From CAVVAH01 sp963746175 (GTDB taxonomy: Bacteria; Actinomycetota; Actinomycetes; JACCUZ01): 64,000 nt of DNA. Within the stretch, counting starts at the first letter, position 1; each line of letters begins with the position of its first letter. The notes under the pieces were generated by a model. It was not told the origin of the DNA. It ran no database searches and saw nothing but the letters and a program-made list of their open reading frames with translations. Of the stretch, positions 57,584 through 64,000 are shown piece after piece. Where the stretch lies: positions 682,001 through 746,000 of the forward strand of contig CAVVAH010000004.1 in the NCBI GenBank assembly GCA_963746175.1. Direction: 5' to 3'. The translations under genes and the position numbers were made by a program.

Positions 57584-58476
57584 CGGATGCGCACGACGTC
57601 ACGCGACCCGCCGACCCGATCGCATGGCCGGACGGCATGCGGGCGGCCGCCACGCTCGGCTTCGACATGGACGCCGAGGCGGTCGTGCTCACGATCCAGC
57701 CGGCCGCGGCGGCGCGGCTCTCGGTCATGTCGCACCAGGCGTACGGGCCGCTGACCGGTATGCCGCGGCTGCTCGCCATGCTGGCCCGGCACGACGTCCG
57801 GGCCACCTTCTTCTGCCCGGGCTTCACCGCCGAGCGATACCCCGACCTGCTTCGGCGGGTGCGAGACGCCGGCCACGAGATCGCCCACCACGGCTACCTG
57901 CACGAGGCCGTCGAGGGCATGACCGCGGCCGAGGAGGCGGCGATGCTCGACCGCGGGCTGGCGGCCCTGGAGAAGGTCGTCGGCACCCGTCCCGTCGGCT
58001 ACCGCGCGCCGATGTGGGAGACCACGTACGCCACTGCGGGCCTGCTGCTCGACCGCGGCTTCCTCTACGACTCGAGCCTGATGGACGGCGAGCTGCCGTA
58101 CGAGCTGGCCGAGGGGCCGGGCGACGGCGCGCGGTCCATCGTCGAGATCCCGGTGCACTGGGCGCTGGACGACTGGGAGCAGTACGCCTACCTCCCCGAC
58201 CTCTTCGGCTCCGGCCTCATCGAGGACCCGGCGAAGGCGCTGTCGATGTGGCGGGCCGACCTCGACGCGATGGTCGACGAGGGCTGCTGCTTCACGCTGA
58301 CCAGCCACCCGTTCCTCTCCGGCCGGCCGGCGCGCGCCCGGTCGCTCGAACGACTCGTCGAGGACATGACGTCCCGGGCCGGCCTCTGGGTCGCGACCGC
58401 GGGCGAGATCGCCGAGCACGTGCGGTCGCTCCGGCTGACCCCGCGCGTCTTCCCGCAGCCCGTCGTGACCGACTGA
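57580..58476 (+). CDS. Polysaccharide-deacetylase family hydrolase (PuuE/allantoinase-like branch)
   Basis: 298 residues of the NodB fold. LGFDMDAEAVVL (catalytic/metal Asp pair), FFCPGFTAERYPDLLRRV, AHHGYLHEAVEGM (metal His), RAPMWETTYAT and SHPFLSGRPARARSL. The FDMD and HGYLHE segments fit the PuuE-like, cytosolic subgroup that acts on cyclic amides rather than polysaccharides; there is no signal peptide, consistent with this. Overlaps the deaminase stop by four bases (ATGA). Expected second step of the catabolic pathway. Confidence 0.85.
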   Translation: MTDAHDVTRPADPIAWPDGMRAAATLGFDMDAEAVVLTIQPAAAARLSVMSHQAYGPLTGMPRLLAMLARHDVRATFFCPGFTAERYPDLLRRVRDAGHEIAHHGYLHEAVEGMTAAEEAAMLDRGLAALEKVVGTRPVGYRAPMWETTYATAGLLLDRGFLYDSSLMDGELPYELAEGPGDGARSIVEIPVHWALDDWEQYAYLPDLFGSGLIEDPAKALSMWRADLDAMVDEGCCFTLTSHPFLSGRPARARSLERLVEDMTSRAGLWVATAGEIAEHVRSLRLTPRVFPQPVVTD

Positions 58477-58489
58477 GGAGGGACACCGG

Positions 58490-59458
58490 ATGGACCCCGC
58501 CGACATCGTCGGTCCCGTCGACGGCACCCAGGTGCCGCGCTTCGCCGGCGCCGCCACGTTCGCGCGGCTGCCCCGTGTCGACGAGGTCGGCGACTTCGAC
58601 GTCGCGATCCTCGGCGCACCGTTCGACGGCGGCGTGTCGTACCGGCCGGGTGCCCGGTTCGGGCCGTCCGCGGTGCGGCAGGCGTCGCGCCACCTGCGTC
58701 CGGCGTACCACCCGGACGTCGACGTCGCGCCGTTCCGGGTGCTGCAGGCGGTGGACGCCGGCGACGTCCCGTGCAACCCGTTCGACATCGCGACTGCGCT
58801 CGGCCAGATCACCGGTCACGCCGGCGACCTGGTCAGCGACCGGCGGCGGCTGGTCACCATCGGCGGCGACCACACCATCGCCCTGGCCGCGCTGCGGGCC
58901 GTCGTCGCGGTGCACGGCCCGGTCGCGGTCGTGCACCTCGACGCGCACCTCGACACCTGGGACACCTACTTCGGCGCCGAGCACACCCACGGCACCGTCT
59001 TCCGACGGGCGGCGGAGGAGGGCCTGCTGCTGCCTGACGCGTCCACCCACGTCGGCATCCGCGGCCCGCTGTACGACGCCGCGGACCTCACCGACGACAC
59101 CCGGTTCGGCTTCTCGACCGTGCGCACTGTCGACTTCGCCCGTCTCGGCGTCGACGAGGTCGTCGGCCGCATCCGGCAGCGCACCGGCGACGCACCGGTG
59201 TACCTGTCGGTCGACATCGACGTGCTCGACCCCGCCTTCGCGCCGGGCACGGGGACGCCGGAGGTGGGCGGTCTGATGTCCCGCGAGCTGCTCGCGCTGC
59301 TGCGGGCGCTGCCGGGCGAGCAGCTGGTGGCCGCCGACGTCGTCGAGGTGAGCCCGCCGTACGACCACGCGGAGATCACCTCGCTGGCCGCGGCCACCGT
59401 GGTCTACGACGTGCTGTCGGTGATGGCCCGCGCCGTCGATCGGCCGCAGGGGCGGTGA
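58490..59458 (+). CDS. Agmatinase/ureohydrolase family protein
   Basis: 322 residues of the arginase/agmatinase/formimidoylglutamase family. Mn-binding motifs: GGDHTIALAAL, VHLDAHLDTWDTYFG (DAHLD), and DIDVLDPAFAPGTGTPEVGG split over the last strand. N-terminus GAPFDGGVSYRPGARFGP is as in SpeB. In the family the reaction releases urea (or guanidine hydrolysis) from a guanidino compound. ATG after GAGGAGG. Third enzyme of the operon. Whether the substrate is agmatine, a guanidino acid or guanidine cannot be read from sequence. Confidence 0.9.
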   Translation: MDPADIVGPVDGTQVPRFAGAATFARLPRVDEVGDFDVAILGAPFDGGVSYRPGARFGPSAVRQASRHLRPAYHPDVDVAPFRVLQAVDAGDVPCNPFDIATALGQITGHAGDLVSDRRRLVTIGGDHTIALAALRAVVAVHGPVAVVHLDAHLDTWDTYFGAEHTHGTVFRRAAEEGLLLPDASTHVGIRGPLYDAADLTDDTRFGFSTVRTVDFARLGVDEVVGRIRQRTGDAPVYLSVDIDVLDPAFAPGTGTPEVGGLMSRELLALLRALPGEQLVAADVVEVSPPYDHAEITSLAAATVVYDVLSVMARAVDRPQGR

Positions 59459-59658
59459 TCCGCACCGGATCGCCGCGGAGGCGTTCGTCCCGCCCTGGCT
59501 GCTGACCCACGTCGAGGACGCCGCCGCCGAGGGCAGCCCTCGTCCCGCTGTACGCCGACGAGCCAGGGCACGAGCGCATCGACACCTTCGTCGCCTTCGA
59601 CCGGACCCTCGTCGGCGCCGCGGCAGCCGAGGGGTTCGACGTACCGGAGCCCGTCTGA
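59457..59658 (+). pseudogene. Fragmentary coding sequence after the ureohydrolase gene
   Basis: No start codon is found, but two segments in different frames look coding: DPHRIAAEAFVPPWLLTHVED, then (after a shift near 59540) ALVPLYADEPGHERIDTFVAF and DRTLVGAAAAEGFDVPEPV ending at TGA 59658. Together they suggest a ~65-residue remnant, or the 3' part of a small gene broken by one indel and lacking its start. It follows the ureohydrolase on the same strand. I do not recognise the family. Confidence 0.35.
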
Positions 59659-59671
59659 GACGTTCGGCCCG

Positions 59672-60151
59672 TCAGCTGGTGATGAACCGCCGGAGCGCCT
59701 CGACGACGAGGCGGTGGTCGTCGAGCTGGGGGAGGCCGGACACGGTGACGACGCCGACCGGGCCGACGCCGCGCACGATCAGCGGGAACGCGCCGCCGTG
59801 CGCGGCGTAGTCGCTCTCGGGCACGCCGTACTTCTCGGCCAGCGTGGTGCCGCCGTCGCGGCAGACCTGCCCCAGGTACAGCGAGCTGTGGCCGAACCGG
59901 CGTACCACCGCCACCTTGCGCTCGACCCACGCGTCGTTGTCCGGCGCGGTGCCGGGCCGCGCGGCGTGGAAGAGCTGCTGGTCGCCGCGTCGGATGTCGA
60001 CGACGACGCCGAGCTCGCGGCGGCGGGCCTCCTCGACCAGCGCGACACCGAGCCGCCAGGCGTCGTCGTTGTCGAAGCCGGCCAGCTGCAGATCGGCCTC
60101 CTCGGCGGCCAGCTCCGCGACCGTCGGCCAGGCCGTGTCGTCAGCAGTCAC
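59672..60151 (-). CDS. UPF0303 / heme-degrading-domain (HbpS-like) protein
   Basis: 159 residues. The family signature YLGQVCRDGGTTLAEKYGVP and SDYAAHGGAFPLIVRGVGPVG, GVVTVSGLPQLDDHRLVVEAL is clear. These are small octameric proteins of the GlcG/HbpS fold, some of which bind heme; the function of UPF0303 members is unknown. GTG at 60151. It faces the catabolic operon (convergent) and may or may not belong to it. Confidence 0.85.
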   Translation of the reverse strand: MTADDTAWPTVAELAAEEADLQLAGFDNDDAWRLGVALVEEARRRELGVVVDIRRGDQQLFHAARPGTAPDNDAWVERKVAVVRRFGHSSLYLGQVCRDGGTTLAEKYGVPESDYAAHGGAFPLIVRGVGPVGVVTVSGLPQLDDHRLVVEALRRFITS

Positions 60152-60162
60152 CGGCTCAGCGT

Positions 60163-60252
60163 GCCAGGCCCGTGATCCACAGCGGGCCAGGCCCGTGATC
60201 CACAGCGGATCGGCTGGAGAAAATCCGACGGATCCTCTGTGGATCACCGGGG
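60163..60252. repeat. Tandem 23-bp direct repeat plus an inverted third copy
   Basis: Two perfect consecutive copies (60163-60185 and 60186-60208) of a unit containing CAGGCCCGTGATCCACAGCG, followed at about 60234-60252 by an inverted partial copy (CTGTGGATCACCGGGG). TGATCCACA in each copy differs from the E. coli-type DnaA box by one base. The set lies between the UPF0303 gene and the 78-residue hypothetical, in their shared upstream/downstream region. Confidence 0.85.
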
Positions 60253-60264
60253 ATAAGCGGCGGG

Positions 60265-60501
60265 TCAGCGGGCGGAGTGGTGGACCTGCGCCGCCGGGCG
60301 GGCCTGGCGGACCAGGATGCGGTCGACCGGCGCGACCTGCTCGACGGAGTGACGGGCGAGGACGGCGTAGAGGTCCTGCCGCTCGGCCGGGGTGCGGTAC
60401 TGCGCGAGGTCGTGCTCGAGACGGCGACGCGCGCTGCGCTGCGCGCGGTGCCGGGCGCTGGAGGTGCGCAGGGTCGTGACGGCGGATCGGAGGGCGGTCA
60501 T
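60265..60501 (-). CDS. Small basic hypothetical protein
   Basis: 78 residues: MTALRSAVTTLRTSSARHR, then RRRLEHDLAQYRTPAERQDLYAVLARH and VEQVAPVDRILVRQA. Basic, helical, cytosolic. The RTPAER-x-(D/E)-L segment is recurrent in short actinobacterial hypothetical proteins. Only a weak ribosome site precedes the ATG at 60501. No function assigned. Confidence 0.65.
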   Translation of the reverse strand: MTALRSAVTTLRTSSARHRAQRSARRRLEHDLAQYRTPAERQDLYAVLARHSVEQVAPVDRILVRQARPAAQVHHSAR

Positions 60502-60698
60502 CAGCGTGCCTGTCGGTCTGGGGGCCCCGCCGGAGCTTCGGCGGACACCTCAAGTCTCGGCACGGCATGGTGCGCCTGACCGTCCTGCGGCCTGTCGGAT
60601 GCGTCACACCCGTTGTCGCGAGCGTGCGTGGTGACGCACCTCACGGCGGAGGTTACGGGCATGCGTCGCGCAGGCGACAGCCACGTCTCCGGTGCGCC

Positions 60699-61487
60699 CT
60701 AGCGCTGCACCAGGGTCGTGGAGAACCGGTACCGCGACCCGCGGTAGAGGTGACTGCCGTGCTCGACCGGTCGCCCTTCGTCGTCGTACGCCGTGCGCCA
60801 CATCGTGAGCAGCGCCGCGCCGCGGCGCTCGCCGAGCCACCTCGCCTCGGCCGCGGTCGCGGTCGCCGCCCCGACCGACTGGTCGGCGATGCGGATCCGG
60901 ACACCGGCCGCCCGCAGCAGCTCGTACAGCCCGTGCGACGCGAGCGCGTCGGCGTCCAGGGCGACCAGACCGACCGGCAGATGGTTGGTCATCAGCGCGA
61001 CCGGCTCGCCGTCCGCCAGCCGCAGCCGGCGCAGCCGGACGACGGGAGTGCCGGCGACGAGCCGCAGCGCCCGGGCCGGTTCGGGGCCGGCCGGCACCTC
61101 GCCGAGCTCGAGGACCGTCGTCGTCGGTGCCCGCCCGCCGCGCCGCAGGTCGTCGTGCAGGCTGGTCAGCTCCAGCGGCCGGTCCAGCCGGGCGCCGACC
61201 ACCTGGGTGCCGACGCCGCGCTTGCGCACCAGCAGGCCGCGGTCGACGAGGGAGCCGATGGCGGCCCGCACCGTCGGCCGGGAGATCCCGAGCCGGTCCG
61301 CCAGCTGGACCTCGGTGGTGAGCCGGGACCCGGCCGGCAGCCGCTCGGACCGGACCAGCGCCTCGAGCTGCCCGGCCACCTGCAGGTGCAGCGGGACCGG
61401 GCTGCCCCGGTCGACCTGCAAGTGCGCGGCGAGGTCGACGACCGGGTGCCCGTCGGTGCTCCGGGCCTGCGACGAGGAGTCGGCCAC
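60699..61487 (-). CDS. GntR/HutC family repressor, likely regulator of the inositol operon
   Basis: 262 residues. GntR winged helix (about 35-100: SRLTTEVQLADRLGISRPTVRAAI) and a UTRA effector domain (about 115-255: VVRLRRLRLADGEPVALMTNHLP, ending YRGSRYRFSTTLVQR). It is divergent from the inositol genes with a 135-bp intergenic region containing a TGTC-AG-GACA palindrome, so it is probably the iol repressor. GTG at 61487. Confidence 0.85.
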   Translation of the reverse strand: MADSSSQARSTDGHPVVDLAAHLQVDRGSPVPLHLQVAGQLEALVRSERLPAGSRLTTEVQLADRLGISRPTVRAAIGSLVDRGLLVRKRGVGTQVVGARLDRPLELTSLHDDLRRGGRAPTTTVLELGEVPAGPEPARALRLVAGTPVVRLRRLRLADGEPVALMTNHLPVGLVALDADALASHGLYELLRAAGVRIRIADQSVGAATATAAEARWLGERRGAALLTMWRTAYDDEGRPVEHGSHLYRGSRYRFSTTLVQR

Positions 61488-61518
61488 CCGGCGATGATGG
61501 CACAGCCGGCCGCCCGTA

Positions 61519-61528
61519 TGTCAGGACA
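61519..61528. promoter_or_regulatory. Candidate operator TGTCAGGACA between the GntR and iol genes
   Basis: TGTC and GACA half-sites around an AG centre, 95 bases before the first iol start and 32 bases from the gntR start. GntR-type repressors of inositol genes recognise short palindromes of this kind. TTGACC immediately downstream (61533-61538) could be the -35 element of the iol promoter. Confidence 0.45.
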
Positions 61529-61622
61529 AAGGTTGACCGTGTTCCGGCCACCGGACAGACTCGGACCGGCCGCGTGGACCGGCCGGGCGCCGCCGGCGGC
61601 GCCGCAGGCGAGAGGTGCTGAC

Positions 61623-62621
61623 ATGCGGGTGGGCCTGATCGGGACCGGGCGCATCGGCTCCGCGCACGCCGAGGTGGTCCGCGACCACCCCGAGGTCGAG
61701 GCCCTGGTGGTCGCGGACGCCGACGGCGGCCGCGCCGCCGCCCTGGCCGACAAGCTCGGCGTCGACCACGCCCCGGTCGACGACACCCTCCGGGCCGTCG
61801 ACGCGGTCGTCATCGCCGCGGCCACCACGGCGCACCCGGAGCTGATCCTCGCCGCCGCCCGCCGCGGCATCCCGGTCTTCTGCGAGAAGCCGCTCGGGAC
61901 CGACGTCACCACCAGCCGGCGGGTCGTCGAGGAGGTCCGCGCGACCGGCGTGCCCACCCAGATCGGCTTCCAGCGCCGGTTCGACGCGGGCTACGGCGCG
62001 GCCCGCGACGCGCTGCGGTCCGGCGCCCTCGGCGAGCTGCGCCGGGTGCATGCTCTGACCGGCGACCGCGAGCCACCCGCAGCTGACTACATCCCTTCCT
62101 CCGGGGGCATCTTCCGCGACTGCCACGTGCACGACTTCGACATCCTGCGCTGGGTCACCGGTCGCGAGGTCGTCGAGGTCTACGCCGTCGGCGCCAACCG
62201 CGGTGCCGACTTCTTCGCCCAGGCAGGCGACGTCGACGAGTCCGCGGCGGTGCTCACCCTCGACGACGGCACGCTGGTCACCCTGCAGGGGTCGCGATAC
62301 AACGGTGGCGGCCACGACGTCCGGATGGAGCTCGCCGGCACCGACGCCACCTGGGTCGTCGGCCTCGACGAGCACGCCGCCCTGGTGTCGGCGGAGCCCG
62401 GTGTCGAGTTCCCCCGGGGCACCCCGTGGGACGGCTTCTGGCCCCGGTGGACCCCGGCGTACGTCGCGGAGATGAACGCGTTCGTCGAGCTCGCGCTCGG
62501 ACGCCGCGAGAGCCCGTGCACCGTCGAGGACGCGCTCGAGGCGTTCTACGTCGCCGAGGCCGCGACCCGGTCGCGGCTGGAGCACCGGCCGGTCACGCTC
62601 GTCGAGGCGCGCGCCACGTGA
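61623..62621 (+). CDS. iolG: Gfo/Idh/MocA oxidoreductase, inositol 2-dehydrogenase type
   Basis: 332 residues. Rossmann fold with MRVGLIGTGRIGSAHAEVV, then FCEKPLG (the conserved Lys), QIGFQRRFDAGY, FRDCHVHDFDILRWVTG (catalytic Asp and His) and a C-terminal alpha/beta domain. The pattern, together with an adjacent IolC and a GntR repressor, fits myo-inositol (or scyllo-/chiro-inositol) 2-dehydrogenase. ATG at 61623 after GAGAGGTG. The stop overlaps the iolC GTG (GTGA). Confidence 0.82.
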   Translation: MRVGLIGTGRIGSAHAEVVRDHPEVEALVVADADGGRAAALADKLGVDHAPVDDTLRAVDAVVIAAATTAHPELILAAARRGIPVFCEKPLGTDVTTSRRVVEEVRATGVPTQIGFQRRFDAGYGAARDALRSGALGELRRVHALTGDREPPAADYIPSSGGIFRDCHVHDFDILRWVTGREVVEVYAVGANRGADFFAQAGDVDESAAVLTLDDGTLVTLQGSRYNGGGHDVRMELAGTDATWVVGLDEHAALVSAEPGVEFPRGTPWDGFWPRWTPAYVAEMNAFVELALGRRESPCTVEDALEAFYVAEAATRSRLEHRPVTLVEARAT

Positions 62622-63577
62622 CGGCCACCTTCGATGTCGTCACGGTCGGCCGGATCTGCGTCGACGTCTACCCGCAGCAGACCGGCGTCGGCCTGGCCGA
62701 GGTCGAGACCTTCGGCAAGTATCTCGGCGGTACGGCGACCAACGTGGCCGTGGCCGCCGCGCGCTACGGCCGGACCGCCGCGGTCGTCACCGGCACCGGC
62801 GACGACCCGTTCGGCCGGTGGATCCGCACCGCCCTGACCGGCTTCGGCGTCGACGACCGGTGGGTGGCCACCGTCCCCGGCCTGCTCACCCAGGTGACGT
62901 TCTGCGAGGTGTTCCCGCCCGACGACTTCCCGCTGTACTTCTACGGCCGGACGCCGACCGCCGCCGACCTGCAGATCCGGCCCGAGGACCTCGACCTCGA
63001 CGCGGTCCGGTCCGCCGGTGTCCTGTGGGTCACCGGCACCGGGATGTGCCAGGAACCGAGCCGGCAGACCCACCTGGTCGCCCTTGAGGCCCGCGGCCGC
63101 GCCGCGCACACCGTCGTCGACCTCGACTACCGGCCGATGTTCTGGCCGTCCCGCGCCGACGCCCGTCGGGAGATCTCCCGGCTGCTCCCGCACGCCACGG
63201 TGGCCGTCGGCAACCTCGACGAGTGCGAGACCGCGGTCGGCGAGGCCGACCCGCGGCGCGCGGCGCGAGCGCTGCTGGACCACGGCGTCGACCTTGCCGT
63301 CGTCAAGCTGGGCCCGCGGGGGGTGCTGGCCGCGACGGCGACCGAGACGGTCGAGGTGCCGCCGGTCCCCACCGAGGTGGTCAACGGCCTGGGCGCCGGT
63401 GACGCGTTCGGCGGCGCCCTGTGCCACGGCCTGCTCGCCGGCTGGCCGCTGGCGGAGGTCGTGCGCTTCGCCAACGTCGCCGGCGCGATCGTCGCGTCCC
63501 GGCTGGAGTGCTCGTCGGCGATGCCGACCGAGGACGAGGTCCGGGACCGGCTGGGAGGTGCCCGCCGTGCCGGTTGA
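62618..63577 (+). CDS. iolC: PfkB family kinase, 5-dehydro-2-deoxygluconokinase (IolC)
   Basis: 319 residues. PfkB features: N-terminal FDVVTVGRICVDVYPQQTGVGL, YLGGTATNVAVAAARYG (substrate-binding GG), VVKLGPRGVL and the C-terminal NGLGAGDAFGGALCHGLL with the catalytic Asp. The PQQ-x-G-V-x-L-x-x-V-x-x-F-x-K-Y-L-G-G-T pattern is that of IolC, which phosphorylates DKG in inositol degradation. GTG at 62618. The stop is inside the following gene (11-bp overlap). Confidence 0.9.
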   Translation: MTATFDVVTVGRICVDVYPQQTGVGLAEVETFGKYLGGTATNVAVAAARYGRTAAVVTGTGDDPFGRWIRTALTGFGVDDRWVATVPGLLTQVTFCEVFPPDDFPLYFYGRTPTAADLQIRPEDLDLDAVRSAGVLWVTGTGMCQEPSRQTHLVALEARGRAAHTVVDLDYRPMFWPSRADARREISRLLPHATVAVGNLDECETAVGEADPRRAARALLDHGVDLAVVKLGPRGVLAATATETVEVPPVPTEVVNGLGAGDAFGGALCHGLLAGWPLAEVVRFANVAGAIVASRLECSSAMPTEDEVRDRLGGARRAG

Positions 63578-64000
63578 CGTGCACGCCCTGGTCCGCACCC
63601 GGGCCACCGACCCCGGCGCGGTCGCGGCCGCCGCGGCCGCCCGGCGGCGGCCCACGTCACTGCTGGGAGCGACCGGCCGGCTGATGGTCGTCGCCGCCGA
63701 CCACACCGCGCGCGGCATCCTCGGCGCCGGGCGCGACGCCGACGCGATGGCCGACCGGGCCAGGCTGCTCGACCGCCTCTGCCTCGTCCTGTCCCGGCCC
63801 GAGGTGAACGGCGTGCTCGGCACCGCCGACGTGCTCGACGACCTGCTGCTGCTCGGGGCGCTCGACGACAAGGTGGTCCTCGGCTCGATGAACCGTGGCG
63901 GCCTGGCCGGCACCGCGTTCGAGATCGACGACCGGTTCACCGGCTACGCCGCCGCCGGCATCGAGTCGGCGGGCTTCCAGGGCGGCAAGGTGCTGCTGCG
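63567..64000 (+). CDS. Class I aldolase-type (beta/alpha)8 protein of the iol operon (3' end outside window)
   Basis: At least 144 residues, continuing past the window. GTG at 63567 is preceded by GGGAGGTG and overlaps the iolC stop by 11 bases. The sequence TSLLGATGRLMVVAADHTARG, then RPEVNGVLGTADVLDDLLLLG, LDDKVVLGSMNRGGLAGTAFE and ESAGFQGGKVLLR, matches the family found directly after iolC in actinobacterial inositol operons (DeoC/LacD-like, Cgl0159-type), a probable aldolase of the DKGP step. The Lys of the final VLLR strand is not visible. Confidence 0.75.
   Translation, partial: MPVDVHALVRTRATDPGAVAAAAAARRRPTSLLGATGRLMVVAADHTARGILGAGRDADAMADRARLLDRLCLVLSRPEVNGVLGTADVLDDLLLLGALDDKVVLGSMNRGGLAGTAFEIDDRFTGYAAAGIESAGFQGGKVLL

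Overview
This is a GC-rich chromosomal window, almost certainly from an actinobacterium. Mycothiol synthase, GlnR, WXG100-like proteins, an Arr rifamycin transferase, DICT-type and PucR regulators and many GTG starts all point that way. The gene neighbourhoods look most like Nocardioidaceae (Nocardioides-like); that is a recognition-based inference, not a computed placement.

Layout. 1-2 kb: small membrane gene, a MoaD/ThiS-like sulfur carrier and the nitrogen regulator glnR. 2-12 kb: a phosphate region with a secreted nucleotidase, mshD, the pstSCAB operon behind in-phase PHO-box repeats, then a PiT transporter and its DUF47/PhoU-like partner. An AbiEi/DUF559 gene framed by inverted pairs of a short repeat sits between pstB and PiT. 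12-20 kb: a class III aminotransferase, a PrsW-type protease, a large secreted Ig-repeat protein, YciI and DUF899 proteins, and tRNA-Lys. 20-31 kb: an MMPL transporter and a signalling island containing a NarL-type regulator, a histidine kinase, a degenerate kinase without its phosphate-accepting His, a stand-alone receiver, and a class III cyclase fused to AAA and TPR-like regions. 31-35 kb: a second, paralogous aminotransferase and a three-gene sulfite-oxidase-like/reductase operon. 34.7-37.3 kb: an overlapping four-gene operon resembling a type VII secretion-linked toxin locus. 37-47 kb: LD-carboxypeptidase, Arr, a GH13 trehalose-synthase-like enzyme, a PAS-GGDEF-EAL protein, a CBS protein, a hydrolase, two tandem 58-residue acidic proteins, a zincin, a metallophosphoesterase and a tRNA-Glu/Asp/Phe cluster. 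47-53 kb: an SGNH lipoprotein, a MerR-DICT regulator divergent from an FHA/NAD-binding/CPBP-protease operon, and an L,D-transpeptidase. 53-60 kb: a PucR-controlled catabolic cluster with NCS1 permease, cytosine-deaminase-like enzyme, polysaccharide-deacetylase/PuuE-like enzyme and ureohydrolase. 60-64 kb: a GntR regulator divergent from the start of an inositol catabolism operon.

Co-operation. Nitrogen (glnR, PucR cluster) and phosphate (nucleotidase, pst, PiT) acquisition are prominent, and the 5' flank of pstS carries textbook PhoP direct repeats. The signalling island probably works as one unit built on two kinase-like proteins and two receivers. The inositol genes form a tightly overlapping operon that runs off the window.

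A caution about the sequence: at least ten conserved genes or segments (pstA, pstB, PiT, the AbiEi gene, yciI, a receiver, GH13, the metallophosphoesterase and others) are broken by single-base insertions or deletions, usually next to C or G runs. The most economical reading is base-level error in the assembly rather than mass gene decay, so frameshifts are noted within each entry instead of calling the genes dead.
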